DNA of 64,000 nucleotides from Zygnema cylindricum. Lineage: Eukaryota; Streptophyta; Zygnematophyceae; Zygnematales; Zygnemataceae. The notes under the pieces are model-generated. The model saw only the letters and a program-made list of their open reading frames with translations. It was not told where the DNA came from and made no database searches. The stretch spans positions 178,004-242,003 of the forward strand of contig JBBHKE010000620.1 of the NCBI GenBank assembly GCA_037447655.1, in the 5' to 3' direction. The position numbers were made by a program, and so were the translations under genes. Positions 9,600-18,495 of this stretch are shown in pieces (the stretch's first letter is position 1; the number at the start of each line of letters is the position of its first letter).

Positions 9600-10380
9600 T
9601 TAGATCTCCCCTGAATCTGCAATCCGTGTTTCACTCATGTCTTTTTCGGGAAGGATGGAGTCCTCCTCATTTTCGGACTCAAATCTGATTGTTATCTTTG
9701 AAGTATATTTTAAAGGGTCAAATGATTTTCCTTCATCCATGACAACTAGGTGTTTGACCAGAATGATATCTCTCTTTGCTAAGTCATAGACTCTATTTCC
9801 CTTGACATCCTCATCATATCCTACAAAGTATCCGGGTTTTCCTTTAGCATCTAGTTTCCAGTATTTCGTATCCGTGTCAAGACAATAAACTTGGCTACCA
9901 AATACTTTAAGGTGAGAGATATCCAGTTTCCTTCCAACCCATCTCTCATAAGGTGTCATACCTTTGACTGCTAAGGTAAGGAATCTATTCTTAATGTAGT
10001 AGGCACAGTTAATGGCCCCTGCCCTAAATCTCTTTCCTATTTTCTTGTCGGCCAACATACTACATGCACTATCTCTTAGTGTTCGGTTCAACCTCTCACC
10101 TACCCCATTTTGTTCTGGGTTATATGGTACGGTTTTTTGGTGTTGAACTCCCTCATCTCTCAAGTATTCCTCAAACTAGTTAGAGGTATATTATTCCCCC
10201 CATTATCACTCCTTATCCTCTTAATGGGGGTTCCATGCAAATGCTCACTCCAAGCTTTATATTCTTTGAAGTAAGTTGATGTTTTAGACTTTGTTTTTAG
10301 GAAGTAGACTCTAGAGTATCTTAATCACTCATCGGTTATTCTCAACATAAACATCTTTCCTCCAACCGAAGGCACTTTGC
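9600..10380 (-). pseudogene. Copia E3 integrase
   Basis: The minus-strand frame 10,163-9,600 holds the C-terminal half of integrase: QKTVPYNPEQNGVGERLNR contains the last catalytic glutamate, followed by KNRFLTLAVK, YERWVGRKLDISHLKVFGS and the chromatin-facing C-terminal region. The N-terminal core (RVYFLKTKS, RIRSDNGG equivalents) lies at 10,380-10,170 but is broken by stops. Confidence 0.87.
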
Positions 10381-10484
10381 AGGTCCACAAATATTTGTGT
10401 GGACTAGATCTAGTACCTTCTCTCTCTATTTGTGGCGGCTTAGGGAAAGGGAAGTCTGTGAGCCTTACTTTGAGCACAACCACA

Positions 10485-10844
10485 TCAATCATTCATCATT
10501 TCATTATCCCCAAACTGAATGCCTTTAACTACCCCGAGCTTTTTCATTTCCCTAAACTTATCAAAATGCACATGCCCCAATCGTTTATGCCAAATCATCA
10601 ACTTAGGAACACCAACATAGTAAGCATTCTTCTTTTCATTACTCAGGTTAAGCCTAAACATTCCTTGGCTACCCTTATCTGCCGTGAAGTAAACTTCATC
10701 CCCATACTTAGCTGCAAAGACTCCCTTTCTAGTGAAGGTATCAAAGTCTATGTCATCTAACACAGACGTAGAGAAAAGAATTTTACTCAGCTGAGGAATG
10801 TAGAGTACATCTGAAAATGTGAGTATAGAAGTCTTACCCTCTAC
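10485..10844 (-). pseudogene. Copia E3 pre-integrase zinc region
   Basis: Minus-strand residues MIWHKRLGHVHFDKFREMK show the HxxxxH part of the pre-integrase zinc fold. The CxxC that should follow is lost at 10,485. Upstream strands YGDEVYFTADKGSQGMFRL are typical of the segment between copia protease and integrase. A stop after the KILFS-like segment disconnects it from protease. Confidence 0.82.
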
Positions 10845-11450
10845 TTAGACCTTCAGATCTATTGATCCCACTAGATTTCTAGTAACCACTCGCCCATCCC
10901 CATACTTTATTTCTACAGTAGGGATTTTCTTGAGCTTAGTGAAAAGGTCCTTGTCACGACACATATGCATGGATGCACCTGAGTCGATGATCCATCCTTC
11001 ATGTGGAGCTTCTTGAATTGCTCGAAATACACACTTTTGTCTCCGAGGGATCTCCTTCTCCTCCAAACTCTCGTCAAGAAGAAGCTCCCCATCCTCCTCA
11101 AAGGACTCGTCCTCTACCTCTCCTGTCACCTTTGTGACTAAAAGTGCATTTTTCTTTCCTCCGAAAGAACCTCCTCTATAGTTCTTTTGGAGCCTCATTT
11201 CCGATATCTTGACACAATCCGCGATAAAGTGTCCCGACTTTTTGCAAAAATGACATAGGCCCTTTTGGGGCCTCAGTCCTCCAGGCTGAACTCTTTCTCC
11301 TTTGTATGGTTTTTTCTGGTCCGGTTTCCACCTGTCCCCTCCGACGGCTAGAGCTTGAACGATCTTTCCTCCTCTCCTGATTTCAATCGTGTTTTGCTGC
11401 AAAAGTATCATGCAGACCAGTATACTCCATTTCTTTGAATTATCAGTCAT
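10845..11450 (-). CDS. Copia E3 Gag C-terminus plus protease fragment
   Basis: This open 201-codon frame carries the CCHC zinc knuckle CHFCKKSGHFIADC (about 11,259-11,213), a basic and acidic linker, and then the protease signature WIIDSGASMHMCRDKD (about 10,995) with TVEIKYGDGRVVTRN. The catalytic Asp is intact. It is a remnant of the Gag-Pol polyprotein, not a stand-alone gene: the upstream Gag frame (11,639-11,454 and beyond) is offset and the downstream frame is closed. Confidence 0.82.
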   Translation of the reverse strand: MTDNSKKWSILVCMILLQQNTIEIRRGGKIVQALAVGGDRWKPDQKKPYKGERVQPGGLRPQKGLCHFCKKSGHFIADCVKISEMRLQKNYRGGSFGGKKNALLVTKVTGEVEDESFEEDGELLLDESLEEKEIPRRQKCVFRAIQEAPHEGWIIDSGASMHMCRDKDLFTKLKKIPTVEIKYGDGRVVTRNLVGSIDLKV

Positions 11451-11453
11451 TTC

Positions 11454-12117
11454 TTATACTCTGTACACTATATTCTCATACTCGTCGGGTAACTTCATGA
11501 TAAGAGTGTTAACCTTCACCTTCATTGTACTTGTCCATCCGACACTCTCCATCTCCATATACAAACAAGAAAGATCATTACAATAGTCTAACATTTTTCC
11601 CCTTTTGTAAGTATAATTTCCAAACTTTTGCTCTACCAACTAGAGCTCTTGAATTATACCAGCTCTCTAGATCTCTATCAAACTTACCCACAACTCCTCG
11701 GCCTTATAAATGTGAAGGTGAGGAGTTGCCAAAGCTTGAGTGAGGTGTCTTAGAATGAAGTTCTTGGCAGCCATGTTGGTGTCTTCCCACATTTGAGTAT
11801 CAGAATCCACGTTCTTCACAATCGCTGGTCCGGGTATCGTGGGAATAGGAGCAATAGGAGTAAGAGGTGTCTCCTTTTCTTTCCCTTTTTCGGACACACT
11901 ACTGTCCCAATCTTGTGCCTCCTCGGCTGCAGCAGATGTTGCTACAGAAAACCTTATTCCACCAAATCTCGGTGGTGTTCCCTCAGGTGGACGTTTCACT
12001 TGTCCACTAACAATACCTCAGTATCGTTTGTCACACAAAGCTCTTGTCATCATGGCTTCCCAAGAGATAAACCTTGATCCATTGAAGATTGGGACCCTAG
12101 AGGTTGGGCCTATAACG
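11454..12117 (-). pseudogene. Copia E3 gag N-terminal half
   Basis: Minus-strand reading from the primer-binding site gives GPTSRVPIFNGSRFISWEAMM, with the usual initiator ATG changed to ATA, then a stop. It continues as GTPPRFGGIRF, KGKEKETPLTPI and DTNMAAKNFILRHLTQAL up to 11,667, and as 11,639-11,454 (YTYKRGKMLDYCNDLSCLYMEME). This alpha-helical part of Gag forms the particle shell. Lost initiator, stop and frame changes make it a pseudogene. Confidence 0.8.
12103..12117 (-). promoter_or_regulatory. E3 primer-binding site
   Basis: Directly inside the 5' LTR the element strand reads CGTTATAGGCCCAAC. This is the same anticodon-arm-complementary site as in E2, with two to three substitutions, including the one that destroys the embedded gag ATG. 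Confidence 0.65.
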
Positions 12118-13155
12118 TGCAATTCTGTGTCCTCCGTTGGACTACAAAATACAGGAAGCCTCTAGATAGTTATTAGCTAACCCACTTTCAATGGCAACCA
12201 TTGCTACCCAAGCCGACAAGCAGACAATCTTACTCCACCCCGAGTAGCGTGGACTCCCTTGAGTCCGTAGGAAAATTAATCTCTGAAAACGCCCAACCAT
12301 GCGATAAGTTATGAGGCAGTAAAAATGCCAATTTGTACAAACTCTTAAAGAGAGAGGTGTCTACCTACCAAAATTTTCTAAATCCTGATTTCCCTCAAAT
12401 AACTCCTAACTACTGGAGTACGGACCAATCGGAATATTGTACTGTGCCAAAAAGTACTATTGCCGGTGTACCTTTTGTACGGCCTATGTACGACAAGGCT
12501 ATTAAGCGGAAGCGTGTCCACTTTTCATTCATTCGTACGTTCCTCGGAATTCCCGCGACTGAATGTTATCTCTCCACATGGCGCCAGGTCATGCCCCGTC
12601 ACCAAACGCCAAAGTGACCATTCCAATTTCCCGGCGGTGATGTGCGCTGTCGGATATGAACCATAACGCAATCTCAACCGTCATAAATACTTGTGTGATA
12701 TTCATTTCGCTGTCGAAACAAAATGAGTTGTATCTGTTTCAAAATAGTATCTTACTTTGTACTTTTACAAAAGCGTTTCTATGCATGCCGTATACAGTTT
12801 CGGTTAAATGAATTTGTTCACTCCTAAATAAATATGTATTTATCATACCTTATAGCTTTTAGCATTGGTCCTTGTCTTATAGGATAAAGCTGATAGTTAC
12901 TAGCTAACCTGACGGACGGTAGGTACCAGGATCAAGTCCTGGGTCCGTAAGGTAAATTTTTAGTAACCTACTAAAAATATCTGCATGTTAAACTAAGGAA
13001 GCCATTTTTCAACAACCCTCTTTATCCTTTAGTGACTACAACAAGTATGGGGGCTAGAGAGAGGAGGTGGAGGCAGGTTGTCCGTAATTTTCTTTTCCTT
13101 TTATACCAACATATTTATACCTAGAAAATACTCTAGAAATATATTAATTTCAACA
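12118..13155 (-). repeat. Copia E3 5' LTR
   Basis: 1,038 bp, closely similar to 6,732-7,768 and with identical ends (TGTTGAAATTAAT start, AATTGCA end on the minus strand). It carries its own tRNA-like cassette at 12,866-12,953. Confidence 0.88.
12866..12953 (+). other. tRNA-like cassette in E3 5' LTR
   Basis: Same layout as 7,482-7,566: box A-like TTATAGGATAAAGC, box B-like GGATCAAGTCC inside a perfect CCAGG/CCTGG hairpin with a 7-nt loop, and outer stem GACGGAC/GTCCGT. Confidence 0.6.
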
Positions 13156-13931
13156 AAATTATTCTGACACCCTCACCCTTGTGAGGATAAGACTCCCTTG
13201 AATTAAACGCAAAAAGAATTACTGGATTTGCTCCCCTGAGCAATAAGTGATGGCTGGTCAAAGATGACCTTTATATTTACAAAATCTCTTAGAGAGAGGT
13301 CCCTAAATATCACTAAGTCTTGGTGTGCCTAATCACGACTACCTTCTGCTAAACCCTAGTCTAATAGGAACACTATATAGTACAAGAAGGTACAATAGGC
13401 GATGTACTTCTTGTACAACCATTATACTCCAAGGTCTACAAGGTGACACATGTCAAATCGGAAGCCATGGTTCCTCCTCCCATCTTCTACGGTATTGAAT
13501 AATGTGGCGCCGCGTTGCACCGCGTGACGCTATCTCCGTATGCGGTCAAAAGATCATTTCGCGTGGCGGCTATAATGTCGGCTGTCCGATCAAAACATAT
13601 TTTACATGGTTTAGATTCGCGTACATGCATGAATTGTTCCTCTTCGTTAGTCCGGTGCTAATTAGCTGTCGCGTTAATGTTTATATATCTTTGAAACTTG
13701 TCACGTGTATCTTTTTGATAACGCCTTAGTGCATAAGACGTACGACTACATATTGGTCCGCAGACCCAGGGTCAAATCTGGACCTATGTACCATTTTGGT
13801 AAAATATCCTCTACTTCTAAATCTGCCACTTTCTAAATATCGCGGCAGCCATGGCGTGCCTTTGATCCTCACTCTCTCTTTAAAGTGGAAATAAATTAGA
13901 GAAGTGAACTATTAATAACCTTTTTTCAACA
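13156..13931 (-). repeat. Copia E2 5' LTR, outer part
   Basis: This continues the E2 LTR interrupted at 6,731: the plus-strand sequence from AAATTATTCTGACACCC onward parallels 1,448-2,170. It ends at CAACA (13,927-13,931), the complement of the TGTTG start. A cassette with box A-like CTTAGTGCATAAGACG, box B-like GGGTCAAATCTGG and an outer stem GGTCC/GGACC lies at 13,720-13,785. Confidence 0.82.
13720..13785 (+). other. tRNA-like cassette in E2 5' LTR
   Basis: Antisense to E2. Box A-like CTTAGTGCATAAGACG is followed by GGTCC...GGACC enclosing GGGTCAAATCTG. The stem differs in sequence from the GACGGAC/GTCCGTC stem of E3 and E4 but is still paired. Confidence 0.57.
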
Positions 13932-13936
13932 CAATT

Positions 13937-14060
13937 ATTATTGGGGAAACCAAAGTGGGTTGATGCTATCCTAGTGGCTACTTTTGAACTGCGCATTTTG
14001 TGGGGCATAGAGCCCACAAAATTTAAGAGTATTGGAATTAACTTCAATCTGTAGTAAGGA
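13937..14060 (+). repeat. Copia E1 LTR, right part, with PBS-like site and gag stub
   Basis: The E1 LTR resumes after E2 and ends about 13,995 (GCGCA). It is followed by TGTGGGGCATAGAGCCCAC (13,999-14,017), a degenerate copy of the tRNA-iMet anticodon-arm PBS. The next codons, EPTKFKSIGINFN, resemble a Gag N-terminus, with the ATG changed to ATA. A PBS after an LTR that already ends an upstream element suggests two elements shared one LTR. This is inference from a short match. Confidence 0.5.
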
Positions 14061-14868
14061 ACTATTACTCGTCGCTTACTTGAAACTGTAGCGATGAATT
14101 TTTCTCTTCGCTATAACAAATTGTTTCTTCGGAAATCATGGTAATACGGACGTCAACAAATGTCGGTCGAATATTTTCAAAAAGGTACACCACGACGAAA
14201 ATTTTCAAAAGCATGCCACGTCACCTTAAACTATGACGTCACTACAACATAACTGAAACGACAAAGTAACGCGGGAAATATGAATTTGAAACAGTACCCG
14301 GAAAATCCGGTGTAACTCAACTGAACATTGAAATTTAAATATTTTCAAACTTAGTAAGAAAATTCAAATTTCTTAGTTTACAAAAATTTCAATGTTTCAA
14401 TCCGGTGTAGCTTAGTTCGTTATGTTCAAGGAAGAACTATGTTAGTTTAGGGAGTATATTATTACCATTGTAAGAAAAATAAGATTATCAGATTAGTTTA
14501 CATTGTGTGTTTACATTCTTTTAAGGAAATTCCATTTTGCTTTGAATTCTATGTTAATCTGAATGTGAATATTGAAGTGTAAATCTGATCAAGTATAATC
14601 TGAGTATTTCAGAAGGTTATTATGGTCAGAAGGGAATTAATTATCTGAATGTCAGTAAGATAAATTGACTTCAAGGTTTGACATCTGATTTCTTTAAAGC
14701 AGGAAGTCTTTAAAAGATTTCAAGGGGACAGGTTAATTGTCCAAGTTCATTTTATAGATAGAAGTTAATACTTAAGAATTCAAGATATCTTAAAGTAATT
14801 TGTTTATAAGGAATTTGTAAGAGTGTTGTATAGGTTGTTTAAGGTTGCTTAGCTGTAAGTGATCAGTT
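14061..14868. other. AT-rich DNA with no recognisable gene
   Basis: No coding pattern is seen in either strand. An imperfect inverted repeat (GAACATTGAAATTT at 14,323-14,336 against AAATTTCAATGTTTC at 14,384-14,398) and two copies of ATCCGGTGTA flanking it suggest a small decayed hairpin or MITE. I cannot find terminal repeats with target duplications. Confidence 0.4.
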
Positions 14869-15905
14869 TGTTGAAATTAATAGATTTCTATAGTATTTTC
14901 TAGGTTTAAATATGTTAGTATAAAAGGAAAATAAAAGGACGGACAGCCTGCCTCCACTTCCTCTCTCTAGCCCCTATACTTGTTGTAGTCACTCAAGGAT
15001 AGAGAGGGTGGTTGATCCATGGCTTCCTTAGTTCAACAGGCAGTTATTTTTAATATATTACTAAAAACATACTTGACGGACCCAGGATTTGATCCCGGTA
15101 CCTGCCGTCCGTCAAGTTGGCCGGTAACGGTTAGCTTTATCTTATTAGTCTAGGACAAATACTAAATGCTATTAGGTTTGACAAATATTTATATATTTAG
15201 GAATGAACTAATTCATTTAACTGAAACTATATACGACATGCATAGATACAGTTTTATTAAGTACGGAGTACGGTACAGTTTCGAAACGGATACCGTGCAT
15301 TTTGTTTCAACAGCGAAACAAATAACACGCAAGTATTTATAACACCTAAGATTGCATTTCTAGTCAAATCCAACGGCGCACAACATCACTGAAATCCCGG
15401 AATGGTCGCTTTGGCATTTAGTGACGTGGCATTACCTAGCGCCACGTGGAGAAATAACATTCGGTCGCGGGAATTCCGAGGAACGTACGGACGAGTGAAA
15501 ATGGACACACGTCCGCTTAATGGCCTTGTCTTAAAAAGGTCGTACAAAAAGTACATCGGCAGTAGTACTTTTATATACTGTACAATATTCTGATTGGTTC
15601 GTACAGTTAGTAGATAGGGGTTGTGAGAGGGAGCTAGGACTTAGAAAAATCTTGTAGATGGTCATCTCTCTCTTTGAGAGGTTCTATAAATTGGAATTGT
15701 TGTCGGCTTATAACTAATCGCCTGGTTGGGCGTTTACAGAGATTCTTTTTCCTACGGACTTATGGGAGTCCAGGCTGCACAAGGGTGTAGTGAGATTGTC
15801 TGCTTGTTTGCTTGGGTAGCAGTGGTTATGGTTGAAAGTGGGTTATTCAATAACTATCTAGAGGCCTCCTGTACTTTGTAGACCAATGGAGGACACAGAG
15901 TCGCA
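14869..15905 (+). repeat. Copia E4 5' LTR
   Basis: Starts TGTTGAAATTAATAGATTTC and ends GAGTCGCA. It contains CCATGG near 15,018, the tRNA-like cassette at 15,073-15,156, a CGCCACGTGGAG G-box near 15,440 and TATAAATT at 15,685-15,692, so U3 is about 830 bp and R-U5 about 190 bp. Confidence 0.88.
15073..15156 (-). other. tRNA-like cassette in E4 5' LTR
   Basis: The minus strand (antisense) shows box A-like CTAATAAGATAAAGC and box B-like GGGATCAAATCC. The outer stem is perfect over 11 bp: ACTTGACGGAC against GTCCGTCAAGT. Confidence 0.6.
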
Positions 15906-15919
15906 CGTTAAGGGCCCAC
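15906..15919 (+). promoter_or_regulatory. E4 primer-binding site
   Basis: CGTTAAGGGCCCAC abuts the LTR end. It is the anticodon-arm-type PBS with the embedded ATG changed to AAG. Confidence 0.62.
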
Positions 15920-16172
15920 TGTAGAAACTAATGGTTTTATTAGTATTTTCTAGGTTTGAAAAGAAATATAGAAGTCGAGGCAGTCTATCTCTAACTTCTC
16001 TCTCCAACTCTCAAACTTGTCGCAGTCACTGAGAAATTGGAGAGGAAGCTAGAGCCATGGCTACCTTGGCTATCCTGAGATTTACGAGAATTTTATATTA
16101 GGGTTTATATATTTAATTAAAATGTATGTGCCGGCGGCAAGATTTGATCCTTGTACCTGCCGGCCGGCAGAC
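15920..16172 (+). repeat. E5-type LTR fragment inside E4 leader
   Basis: It begins exactly at an LTR terminus, TGTAGAAACTAATGG, the same start as the E5 LTR (25,840 on the minus strand). It matches that LTR through the CCATGGCTACC block and ends within its tRNA-like cassette (GATTTGATCC box B at about 16,140-16,150). At 16,173 the E4 gag resumes without its first codons. Either a nested E5-type insertion was mostly deleted, or a template switch joined two elements. Confidence 0.72.
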
Positions 16173-17058
16173 ACGAAGGAAAAAGGGAAAGGGAATGAGA
16201 CACCCCTCACTCTTATTGCCACAATACCGAGAGCAGCAACCGTGAAGACTTCGGAGAACGATACTCAAATGTGGGAGGATGTAAACATGGCTGCCAAGAA
16301 CTTCATTTTGAGGCACCTCACCCAAGCTTTGGCCACCCCTTCTCATCACATTTACAAGGCCGAGGAGTTGTGGGTGAGTTTGGTGGAGATTTAGAGAGCT
16401 GGAACTATTCAGGAACTCCTGTTGGCTAAGCAAAAGCAAGTGAGTTACACTTACAAAGGAGGAAAGATGTTAGATTACTGTAATGATTTTTATTGTTTGT
16501 ATATGGAGATGGAAAGTGCAAGGTGGACCGGTACAATGAAAATCAAAGTTAACACCCTTATCAAAAAGTTACCAGATGAGTTCAAGAACATAGTGTACTG
16601 AGTATAGGAAATGCGTGATAGTTCATGGAAATGGAACACAGTGGTGAGGATGATATTGTGCAAGAAAACAGAATGGAGATAAATAGAGGAGGAAAGAGCA
16701 TTCAAGCTCTAGTAGCATGAGGGGACCGATGGGGAAGGACTCGAAGAAACCTTTTAAAGGGGAAGGGGATCATTCTAGGGGACCGAGGCCCTTAAAGGGT
16801 ATTTTTCATTTTTGCAAGAAGCCAGGACACTTCATCGCAAATTGTGCCAAGCAGTCGGAGCTGAGGCTCCAAGAGAACCGTGGAGGGGGTTTTTCCGGAG
16901 GGAAGAAAAAGGCACTTGTGGTTCCAAAAGTACCTGGAGAAACCGAGGATGAGTCCTCTGAGAAGGATGGGGAGCATCTTCTTGACGAGAGTCTGGAGGA
17001 GAAAGAGATCCCTGAGAGACAGAAGAGTGCACTTGGAGCAATTCGGGAAGCTCCACAA
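16173..17058 (+). pseudogene. Copia E4 gag
   Basis: Two plus-strand pieces are visible. 16,122-16,394 includes KGKGNETPLTLIATI and DVNMAAKNFILRHLTQAL up to a stop. 16,717-17,079 includes the zinc knuckle FHFCKKPGHFIANC (first Cys replaced by Phe) and a basic GGGFSGGKKKA stretch. The middle (YTYKGGKMLDYC) is in a third frame with a stop. Gag would coat element RNA in cytoplasmic particles; this copy cannot. Confidence 0.82.
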
Positions 17059-18480
17059 AAAGGATGGATTATCAACTAAGGTGCATCCATGCATATGTGT
17101 CGTGATAAAAAACTCTTCACTAAGCTAAGAAATATCCCTACTGTAGAGATAGAGTATGAGGATGGGAGAGTGGTTACTAGAAATCTAGTGGGATCAGTAG
17201 ATATGAAAGTCTTAGTGGAGGGTAAGACTTCTATATTTACATACTCAGATGTACTTTACATTCCTCAGCTAAGTAAAAATTTTGTCTCTACGTCTGTGTT
17301 AGATGACAAAGACTTTGATACCTTCACCAGAAAAGGAGTCTTTATTACTAAGTATGGGGATGAAGTTTACTTCACGGCAGATAAGGGTAGCCATGGAATG
17401 TTTAGGCTTAACGTGAGTAATGAAAATAAGAATGCTTAATATGTTGGCGTTCCTAAGTTGATGATTTGGCATAAACGGTAGGGGCATGTGCATTTTGATA
17501 GGTTGAGGGAAATGAAAAAGATTGGGGTAGTAGAAGGCATTCAGTTTGGGGATAATGAAATGATGAATGATTGTTGTGGTTGTGCTCAAGGTAAGGCTTA
17601 CAGACTTCCCTTTCTAAAAGCCGCCACATATAGAGGTGATAAAGTATTAGATTTGGTCCACACAAATATTTGGGGACCTGCAAAAGTACCTTAGGTTGGA
17701 GGAAAGAGGTTTATGATGACAATAACCAATGACTCGTCTAGATACTCTAGAGTCTACTTTCTAAAAACAAAGTTTGAAGCATCAACTTACTTCAAAGAAT
17801 ATAAATCCTGGAGTGAGAAGTTGCATGAAACCCTCATTAAGAGGATAAGGAGTGATAATGGGGGAGAATATACCTCTAACCAGTTTGAGGAATATCTGAA
17901 AGATGAGGGAGTGCAGCACCAGAAAACTGTACCATATAACCCGAAATAAAATGGGGTAGCTGAGAGATTGAATTGAACACTAGGAGATAGTGCATGCAGT
18001 ATGTTGGCAAACAAGAAAATAGGAAAGAGATTTTGGGTAGAAGGAATGAACTGTGCAAACTACATTAAGAATAGAGTCCTTACCTCAGTTGTAAAGGGAG
18101 TGACACTTTATGAGAGATGGGTTGGAAGGAAACTAGATATCTCACACCTTAAAGTATTCGGTAGCCAAGTTTACAGTCTTGACACGGATAAGAAAAAATG
18201 GAAACTAGATGCTAAGGGAAAACCTTGATACTTCGTGGGATATGATGAGGATGTTTAGGGATATAGAGTCTATGACTTAGCAAATAAATATATCATTCTA
18301 GTCAAATACTTAGTTGTCATGGATGAAGGGAAGTCATTTGACCCCTTCAAATATACAATGAAGATAAGAATCAGATTTGAATCCGAAAGTGAGGAGAACT
18401 CGGTCGTTCTCGAAAGGGACATGAGTGAAACCATGATTGCAGATTCAGGGGGGATCTAAGATACAGGAGACTCACCGGAA
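17059..18480 (+). pseudogene. Copia E4 protease and integrase
   Basis: The protease site reads GWIIN-stop-GASMHMC at about 17,063-17,097: the catalytic Asp is Asn and the next codon is a stop. 17,089-17,439 continues the protease. 17,488-17,694 carries the pre-integrase (CCGCAQGKAYRLP). 17,713-17,949 carries the integrase core (DSSRYSRVYFLKTK, RIRSDNGGEYTS). 18,001-18,228 carries the C-terminal part (YERWVGRKLDISHLKVFGS). Several TAG/TGA codons separate the pieces. Confidence 0.87.
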
Positions 18481-18495
18481 ACCTCACTTTCTCTT

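Larger units (their letters stand above)
6732..13155 (-). mobile_element. Copia element E3 (complete, degenerate)
   Basis: This is a full-length minus-strand copia element with a 3' LTR (6,732-7,768), an internal region and a 5' LTR (12,118-13,155). The flanks share AAAT (6,728-6,731 and 13,156-13,159), a 4-5 bp target duplication inside the E2 LTR. Domain order on the minus strand is Gag, PR, IN, RT, RNase H. RT keeps YVDD, but frameshifts and stops break the polyprotein in several places. It is the youngest member of the nest. Confidence 0.87.
1342..13931 (-). mobile_element. Copia element E2, interrupted by E3
   Basis: This is a minus-strand Ty1/copia element with a 3' LTR at 1,342-2,170, an internal region at 2,171-6,625, and a 5' LTR split into 6,626-6,731 and 13,156-13,931 by the later insertion of E3. 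The outer flanks carry AATTA at 1,337-1,341 and again at 13,933-13,937, one base beyond the LTR end, which fits a 5-bp target duplication. The flanking sequence on both sides is E1 LTR, so E2 is younger than E1. Coding capacity is destroyed by frameshifts, stops and a YVED substitution in RT. Confidence 0.82.

Noticed and set aside
14323-14398. MITE with GAACATTGAAATTT ends
   Set aside because: The inverted repeat is only 14 bp with a 47-bp loop and there is no target duplication; noted only as a hairpin.
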